Shown here: in pieces, positions 14,663-19,415 of the stretch
Position numbering within the stretch: the stretch's first letter is position 1
How the letters are laid out: every line of letters begins with the position of its first letter
Source of the DNA: Roseiarcus sp050015935
GTDB lineage: Bacteria > Pseudomonadota > Alphaproteobacteria > Rhizobiales > Beijerinckiaceae
Assembly (NCBI GenBank): GCA_050015935.1
Contig: JBEKAL010000037.1
Location: 1 to 19,415, forward strand
DNA: 19,415 nt
Direction: 5' to 3'
The notes under the pieces: generated by a model
What the model saw: the letters and a program-made list of their open reading frames with translations, nothing else
Database searches by the model: none
Told to the model about the DNA's origin: nothing
Position numbers and translations under genes: made by a program

Positions 14663-16927
14663 CTACAGGCGAACAGCGAGACGATCCGCGAGACCTTGCA
14701 ACGGCTCGCGCAACGATTCCCTGTGGTCGGGCGCCGCCAGCATGGCGTTCAGCCCTTGCGTCGCTGCGTCGGCGTTGAGCGAAAGGACCATGGCTTTCAT
14801 CGGGCCGATCGCCGTCGCCGTCATGGAGAAATGACGATAGCCGAGCGCAATCAGCGCCATCGCCTCGAGCGGGCGTCCCCCCATTTCGCCGCACATCGTA
14901 ACCGTCTTGCGATGTCGCGCCCCCGCGTCGGCGATCGCTTTCAGCGCGCGCAGGAAACCCGGCGAAAGCGGATCGAACCGGCTGGCGACGCGCTTGTTGT
15001 CGCGGTCGGCCGCGTAGAGATATTGCATGAGATCGTTCGAGCCGACGGAAAGAAAGTCCGCTGCGCCGGCGATTTCGTCGATCTGCCAGAGCAGCGCGGG
15101 CACTTCGACCATCACGCCGAACTTGACTTCGCGCGGTCGCTCGCGTCCGCATCGATCGACGAAAGCGAGTTCCTTTTGCAGGAAATGCCGCGCTGCGGCG
15201 AATTCCCCGACCGTCGAAACCATGGGAATCAAGACGCGCAATTCGCGTCCCGCGGCGGCGCGAAGCATCGCGCGCAATTGCGTGCGCAACAGCGCCGGCC
15301 GATCGAGGCCGATGCGGATCGCGCGCCATCCGAGCGCGGGATTCCTCTCTCGCGGACCCTTCATGTACGGCAGCACTTTGTCGCCGCCGATGTCGAGGGT
15401 GCGAAAGGTGACGGGGCGCTCGCCCGCGGCGTCGAGAATGGACCGATAAAGAGCCTCCTGCGCGCCCAGGCGCGGTATGCGCGGCGCCAGCATGAATTGC
15501 ACTTCGGTTCGAAACAACCCGATCGACTGGGCGCCCGTCTCGCTCAAGTGCGGCAAATCGACGAGCAGGCCGGCGTTCATGTGCAGGCCGATCTCGACGC
15601 CGTCCGCGGTGACGCCGGGAAGATCGCGCAGCTCGCGATATTGGTCCTGACGGCGGGCGCGCAAGCGCGCCTTTTCGGCATAGGAGGCCTCGAGATCGGG
15701 CGGCGGGCGCAATAGCACTTCGCCGGTGACGCCGTCGACGATGATCGCGTCGCCTTGTTCGACGATCTCCGAAATATTGGGAATGCCGCTGACCGCGGGG
15801 ATCGCCAGCGCGCGCGCCACGATGGCGACATGGCTCGAAGCCTCGGCTTGCTCCAACACCACTCCGCGCAAGCGCGCGCGATCGTAATCGAGCAGAGCCG
15901 CCGGACCCATCGAGCGCGCGACGAGAACGGCGTTTTCCGGCAGTTCGCTGGGCAAGAGAACGAGGCTCTGCCCCGCCAATTGATGCAGCAGTCGATTGGC
16001 GATGTCGGTCAAGTCGTGGAGGCGGTCGCGCAAATAGGGGTTGGTCTGACGCTGCAATCTGGCGCGCGCGTCGTTTTGCACGCGCTCGACCGCCGCTTCG
16101 GCGGTCAACCCGCTGGCGACCGCCTCGCGCAACCGGCGCAGCCAACCGCGGTCGTGCGCGATCATCCGGAACGCCTCGAGCACCTCGCGATGTTCGCCGT
16201 TGACGCCGTCGTCGCTGCGGTCGATGAGATCGTCGACCGAGGCGCGCATCGCCTCGATCGCCGTCTCCAGGCGGTTGAGCTCCAGCGCGACGTCGTCAGC
16301 GACGATTTTGGAGACGACGACACGCGGCTGATGCAGGACGACATGGCCGAGGCCGAGCCCCTCGGCGATCGGAGCGCCGATCAGCGAAACCGGGCGACGC
16401 ACCGCAATCGGCGCGCCCTGCCCTGCGATGGCCTGCAATTCGCCCGAGGCGATCATCTCCGCGAGCAGCATCGCGGTGGTCTGCAGCGCTTCGATTTCCT
16501 CCTCGGAATAGGTGCGGCGCGCGCGGTTCTGCACGACCAGCACGCCGAGCGTCGCGCCGCCGCGCAGCACGGGCACGCCGAGGAACGAATGATAAATTTC
16601 TTCGCCGGTTTCCGGCTTGTAGGAAAAGGCGGGATGGGTTTGCGCGTCCGACAGGGCGAACGGTTCGGCGGTCGAGGCGATCAAGCCGACCAGGCCTTCG
16701 CCCGGACGCAGGGTCGTCAAGTGCACGGCCTTGCGGTTGAGGCCTTCGGTCGCGAACAACTCGAGCGGCCCGTCGGCGCGCGCGACATAGAGCGAGCACA
16801 CCTCGGCGACCATGTTCGAGGCGATGAGCACGACGATGCGGTCGAGGCGCGCCTGCGCGGTGACGGGCTCCGCCATGACCTCGCGGAGCCGTCGCAGCAA
16901 CAGTCGCGGTCCTCCCGGCGCACGCAT
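14663..16927 (-). CDS. ptsP: Phosphoenolpyruvate-protein phosphotransferase PtsP (enzyme I-Ntr)
   Basis: Enzyme I-Ntr takes phosphate from phosphoenolpyruvate and passes it through NPr to EIIA-Ntr. It is a regulatory chain tied to nitrogen, potassium and envelope responses rather than sugar uptake. The 754-residue product from ATG 16927 has an N-terminal GAF domain (about 20-165) and an HPr-binding/N-terminal EI region (about 175-330). The swivel domain holds the phosphorylated H366 in SSHVAIVARA. The PEP-binding barrel shows GLFRTE (470-475), FGVMVEVPALL, GSNDLMQY and C679 in TMCGEMGGRP. GAGGA about 8 bases before the ATG supports this start over an upstream codon at 17107. The GAF domain is the sensor part and is known to bind glutamine in related proteins. 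prfA follows. Confidence 0.95.
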   Translation of the reverse strand: MRAPGGPRLLLRRLREVMAEPVTAQARLDRIVVLIASNMVAEVCSLYVARADGPLELFATEGLNRKAVHLTTLRPGEGLVGLIASTAEPFALSDAQTHPAFSYKPETGEEIYHSFLGVPVLRGGATLGVLVVQNRARRTYSEEEIEALQTTAMLLAEMIASGELQAIAGQGAPIAVRRPVSLIGAPIAEGLGLGHVVLHQPRVVVSKIVADDVALELNRLETAIEAMRASVDDLIDRSDDGVNGEHREVLEAFRMIAHDRGWLRRLREAVASGLTAEAAVERVQNDARARLQRQTNPYLRDRLHDLTDIANRLLHQLAGQSLVLLPSELPENAVLVARSMGPAALLDYDRARLRGVVLEQAEASSHVAIVARALAIPAVSGIPNISEIVEQGDAIIVDGVTGEVLLRPPPDLEASYAEKARLRARRQDQYRELRDLPGVTADGVEIGLHMNAGLLVDLPHLSETGAQSIGLFRTEVQFMLAPRIPRLGAQEALYRSILDAAGERPVTFRTLDIGGDKVLPYMKGPRERNPALGWRAIRIGLDRPALLRTQLRAMLRAAAGRELRVLIPMVSTVGEFAAARHFLQKELAFVDRCGRERPREVKFGVMVEVPALLWQIDEIAGAADFLSVGSNDLMQYLYAADRDNKRVASRFDPLSPGFLRALKAIADAGARHRKTVTMCGEMGGRPLEAMALIALGYRHFSMTATAIGPMKAMVLSLNADAATQGLNAMLAAPDHRESLREPLQGLADRLAVRL

Positions 16928-17373
16928 CGAGGAATCCTCAATCTCTTCTTCACGCGAAATGCATGATTTCCGCGTCTCGCCGCACGCGGCTGCGCCCCGT
17001 GTCGCGCCCGCCGACCTAAACACGGGCGACGGCGCGCCATCGGTCGCCTGGCGCCGGTATAGCCAATGACTTGGCTGCGCGGCAAGGGCCGCGCGCGCCC
17101 CGCTCAAGTTCGATCGAGCGCCGGGACGGCGCCACGACGCGCGCCGCCCTCGCCGTTGCGAGCGCCGGACCGCGCAGAAGGAAACAGACCGACGGCGCTG
17201 GCCGATTCGACTTTAGGCGGAGGACCGAGCGGGCCGCCCGGCCGGGACTTCGTCGAGCCATTCCAGTCGCATTTCCAGCGCCGAAGAAAGCAGCAATTCA
17301 GTGTGAAAGTAATCGGGCGCCGCGGCCGCGCAGGCGGGATACGCGGCCGGGAGCATCGTGTCGGCGAAACGCG
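16928..17373. other. Intergenic region between the solute-binding protein gene and ptsP
   Basis: About 450 bp without a recognisable gene on either strand. On the minus strand it must contain the ptsP promoter. The only supported element is the ptsP ribosome-binding site (GAGGA) near 16935. In other Rhizobiales lysC often precedes ptsP; no trace of lysC is visible here. Confidence 0.4.
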
Positions 17374-17399
17374 GCGCCCGCCCCCGCTGGGGCGGGCGC
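17374..17399 (-). terminator. GC-rich hairpin downstream of the solute-binding protein gene
   Basis: An 11-bp perfect stem (GCGCCCGCCCC with GGGGCGGGCGC) closes a 4-base loop at 17385-17388, only 11 bp beyond the stop codon at 17411. On the minus strand the bases after it include GTTTC rather than a clean run of T. It is therefore likely a terminator or mRNA-end stabiliser but not a textbook intrinsic terminator. Confidence 0.65.
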
Positions 17400-17410
17400 T
17401 TCAGCGCGCA

Positions 17411-19000
17411 TTACGCCTTGATCCAGGCTTTTTCCAAGATCAGGCCGTTGTCCATGTCGAAGCCGCCGTGCGGCGTGTGGCCGCCGACCTTTTCGCTGTG
17501 CGCGTCGAGCCAATCCCTGAAGACGGGAATGATCGCCCCGCCGTCGTCGTGCAGCATCTTCTGCATTTCCCAGATATAGGGCTTGCGCTTGGCTTCGTCG
17601 GTCTCGCCGCGCGCGTCGGCGAGCAGCTTCTCGAACTTGTCGTTGTTCCAGTGCGTTTCGTTCAACGGCGCGCCGGCGGCGTAGGCGACCGACAGCATCT
17701 GCGTCGCGGCGGCGCGACCGCCCCAATAACTCGAAACGAAGGCGCCTTTGAGCCAGACGTTGTCCCAGTATCCGTCCGCCGGCTCTTTCTTCAACTCGAT
17801 CTTGATGCCGGCCTGGGCGGCGCTCGCCTGCAGCAACGCGCCTTCGTCGACGGCGCCGTCGAACGCCGCGTCGGACGCCTGCAGCAGGATCTTCGGATCG
17901 GCGATTCCCGCCTTCTTGAAATGGAACGCGGCGCGCTCGGGGTCGCGCTTGCGCTGCGGCAGTTCGCCGTTGAAATAGGGATCGGTGGGCGGGATCGGGT
18001 GATCGTTGCCGAGCGTCCCGAAGCCGCTGAACAGCGCTTTGAGGATTTGCTCGCGGTCGGCGGCGTATTTCAGCGCCAGACGAATGTCCGGGTTGTCGTA
18101 GGGCGCCTTGTCGACTTCCATCGCCATTACGGCGTGCCAGCCGCCCGCGGCGCGCACGAGCTGGATATTGGGCGCCTTGGAGAGCGCCGCCACGGCTCTT
18201 GGATCGACGCGGTTGATGGCGTCGAGCTGGCCCGAGATCAGAGCGTTCATGCGCGCGGAACCGAAGTTGATGACCGTGACTTCCGCGGCGTCGAGATGGC
18301 CGCGTCCTTCTTTCCAGTAGTCGCGGACCTTCTTGAGCGAGATTCGCACGCCCGGATCGAATTTTTCCAGCGCGAACGCGCCGGTCCCGACCGGCTTGTC
18401 CCAATCCGTGAACCCGTCCGGCGCCATCAAGACGTGATGATCGGTCAGGGCGCAGGGCCGATCGGCGTCGGCCGCCGCGAGCGAAATCTGGATCTGGTGC
18501 CTGTCGAGTTTCTTGACTTCGATGACGCCCCTCATCGAGCCGGCGCCGCCCGACTTTCCGTCGCCGCGGTGCAGGTTCAGCGAATAGATCGCGTCGTCGG
18601 CGGTGAATTCCCTGCCGTCAGAGAACCTGACGCCCTTGCGAAGGTTGAAAATCCAATCCTTGGCGCCGTTCGCCGGCTCGAAGCTCGAGGCCAGATCGGG
18701 CTTCGGCTTGCCGTCCTCGCCCCATTCGACGAGGCCGTTGAACAGGCCGCGGCCGACGTCGATCATCACCGAGTCGTCGTAGGAGGCGATGTCGAGGCTG
18801 TCGGCGGCGCTGCCGCCGCACAATCCCAACCGCAGCAATCCGCCCTTCTTCGGCGTCTCCGCGGCGAACGCGTCGGCGCTCGCCAGCAGGCTCGAAATCA
18901 CCGCCGTCGAGGCGCCGAGCGCGGCGGCGCGGCCGATGAACTCACGGCGCGAAACGCCGCCGGCTTGCAGTTTCGTCTTCAGATCATTCAGCTCGCTTAT
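17411..19000 (-). CDS. ABC transporter solute-binding protein, family 5 (peptide-type), Tat leader, ATA at the start position
   Basis: Family-5 binding proteins capture peptides, nickel or similar solutes in the periplasm for an ABC importer. The mature part begins AETPKKGGLLRLG and shows the family layout: an early GLFNGLVEW block, FNLRKGVRFSDGREFTADD, and WNNDKFEKLLADAR near the end. A Tat-type leader lies upstream with SRREFIGRAAALGAS (17-31 counted from 19000), followed by a hydrophobic stretch and AFAA. In frame, SELNDLK is preceded by ATA at 18998-19000 where ATG is expected, 8 bases after GGGAGGG (19009-19015). The next upstream in-frame stop is at 19118-19120, and no ATG, GTG or TTG lies between. 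The first canonical start is GTG 18901, which would remove the twin arginines. No permease or ATPase genes are adjacent. The substrate is unknown. Confidence 0.8.
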   Translation of the reverse strand: MSELNDLKTKLQAGGVSRREFIGRAAALGASTAVISSLLASADAFAAETPKKGGLLRLGLCGGSAADSLDIASYDDSVMIDVGRGLFNGLVEWGEDGKPKPDLASSFEPANGAKDWIFNLRKGVRFSDGREFTADDAIYSLNLHRGDGKSGGAGSMRGVIEVKKLDRHQIQISLAAADADRPCALTDHHVLMAPDGFTDWDKPVGTGAFALEKFDPGVRISLKKVRDYWKEGRGHLDAAEVTVINFGSARMNALISGQLDAINRVDPRAVAALSKAPNIQLVRAAGGWHAVMAMEVDKAPYDNPDIRLALKYAADREQILKALFSGFGTLGNDHPIPPTDPYFNGELPQRKRDPERAAFHFKKAGIADPKILLQASDAAFDGAVDEGALLQASAAQAGIKIELKKEPADGYWDNVWLKGAFVSSYWGGRAAATQMLSVAYAAGAPLNETHWNNDKFEKLLADARGETDEAKRKPYIWEMQKMLHDDGGAIIPVFRDWLDAHSEKVGGHTPHGGFDMDNGLILEKAWIKA

Positions 19001-19415
19001 CGCCCATACCCTCCCGGAAATGGCCCGCGCCGGACCATCGGCCGGCCTACGCCGCGGCTTGGCGCAAGGCCCGCCAAACGCTTCGATCGATATTTTCGGC
19101 TTAGACGGATCGAGATGTCAATCGCCGGCGGCGCGCGGCCGTCTCCGCCCACGGCGAGCGGATTCGCTTGCGCGTTGACGCCGCCAATCGCGGATTCGCC
19201 GGGAAATCCAGGCCGTTGCGGGCGTCGCGGCCTTGACCGCGAGCGCGCGCGCGTCGCTTCGCCGTCAGCGGATGTCGGGACGGCATGGCAAGATCGCATT
19301 TTCATTGCGGTCGAGCGCGCCCCTAGGGGCGCCAAACCCCCCGGGCCCGCCGATCGGGGCGCGGTGAGTTGGTGAATTTAAACGAGTTGGGGGTTGGGGC
19401 GCGGCAAAATGGGCC
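19001..19415. other. Non-coding right end of the window
   Basis: No gene is recognised. Features are the ribosome-binding site of the solute-binding protein gene (GGGAGGG, minus strand, 19009-19015) and a perfect 16-bp palindrome GCGCCCCTAGGGGCGC at 19317-19332. The last 40 bases are G-rich with homopolymer-like runs and look like a low-quality contig end. Confidence 0.4.

Noticed and set aside
18984..19007. Seven-codon ATG frame (MGDKRAE) before the solute-binding protein
   Set aside because: It is out of frame, and its ATG is too close to the GGGAGGG for good initiation. A leader peptide is possible but unsupported.
17066..19375. A 769-codon + strand open frame
   Set aside because: It is antisense to the solute-binding protein gene, Arg-rich with no domain pattern, and typical of GC-rich shadow frames.
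1..19415. CRISPR array, defence island, prophage or biosynthetic cluster
   Set aside because: No regularly spaced repeats, cas genes, phage genes or biosynthetic enzymes are visible. Apart from the hydrogenase and IS end, the genes are housekeeping or respiratory.

Overview
The window (19.4 kb, GC-rich) looks like a chromosomal contig from an alphaproteobacterium of the order Rhizobiales (Hyphomicrobiales), perhaps a Methylocystis/Beijerinckiaceae-type organism. That placement is inference. It rests on the nadD-rsfS-rlmH-envC-ctpA gene order, the PtsP-PrfA pair, the cyanide-insensitive type of cytochrome bd, and a small basic protein with a KGG motif that I associate with Rhizobiales.

Region 1 (1-4.3 kb) is accessory. 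It opens with the last 33 codons of an IS5-family transposase and a small KGG-motif gene. A debris stretch follows, and then a bidirectional [NiFe] hydrogenase (hox, group 3d-like) operon on the + strand. The operon is damaged at several independent points. The flavoprotein (GltD-like) subunit has lost its N-terminal part and any hoxE/hoxF genes are missing. hoxU has no start codon at its good ribosome-binding site and carries a Cys-to-Tyr change in an Fe-S motif. hoxH has a one-base deletion. hoxY and the convergent maturation protease gene hoxW look intact. I read this as a hydrogenase locus in decay after an insertion or deletion event, unless the hoxH indel is a sequencing error.

Region 2 (4.3-7.4 kb, - strand) is a terminal quinol oxidase operon, cydA-cydB (CioAB type, short Q loop), followed by a 37-codon single-span membrane protein gene of CydX/DUF2474 type. 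Between it and hoxW lie about 500 bp of non-coding DNA with strong palindromes.

Region 3 (7.8-16.9 kb, - strand) is housekeeping. The transcription order is ptsP (PTS-Ntr enzyme I), prfA (RF1), nadD, rsfS, rlmH, envC-like murein hydrolase activator, and then two tandem ctpA-type carboxyl-terminal processing proteases. Gaps are short or negative from nadD to the proteases. prfA is followed directly by nadD, without the usual prmC.

Region 4 (17.4-19.4 kb, - strand) is an orphan family-5 ABC transporter solute-binding protein with a Tat-type leader. Its expected start codon reads ATA. A GC-rich hairpin follows its stop codon. The last about 400 bp contain no recognisable gene and end in G-rich sequence typical of a contig edge.

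I found no CRISPR array, rRNA, tRNA or obvious defence system. The most notable content is the decaying hydrogenase, the unannotated-size cyd small subunit, the protease duplication and the irregular start codons.
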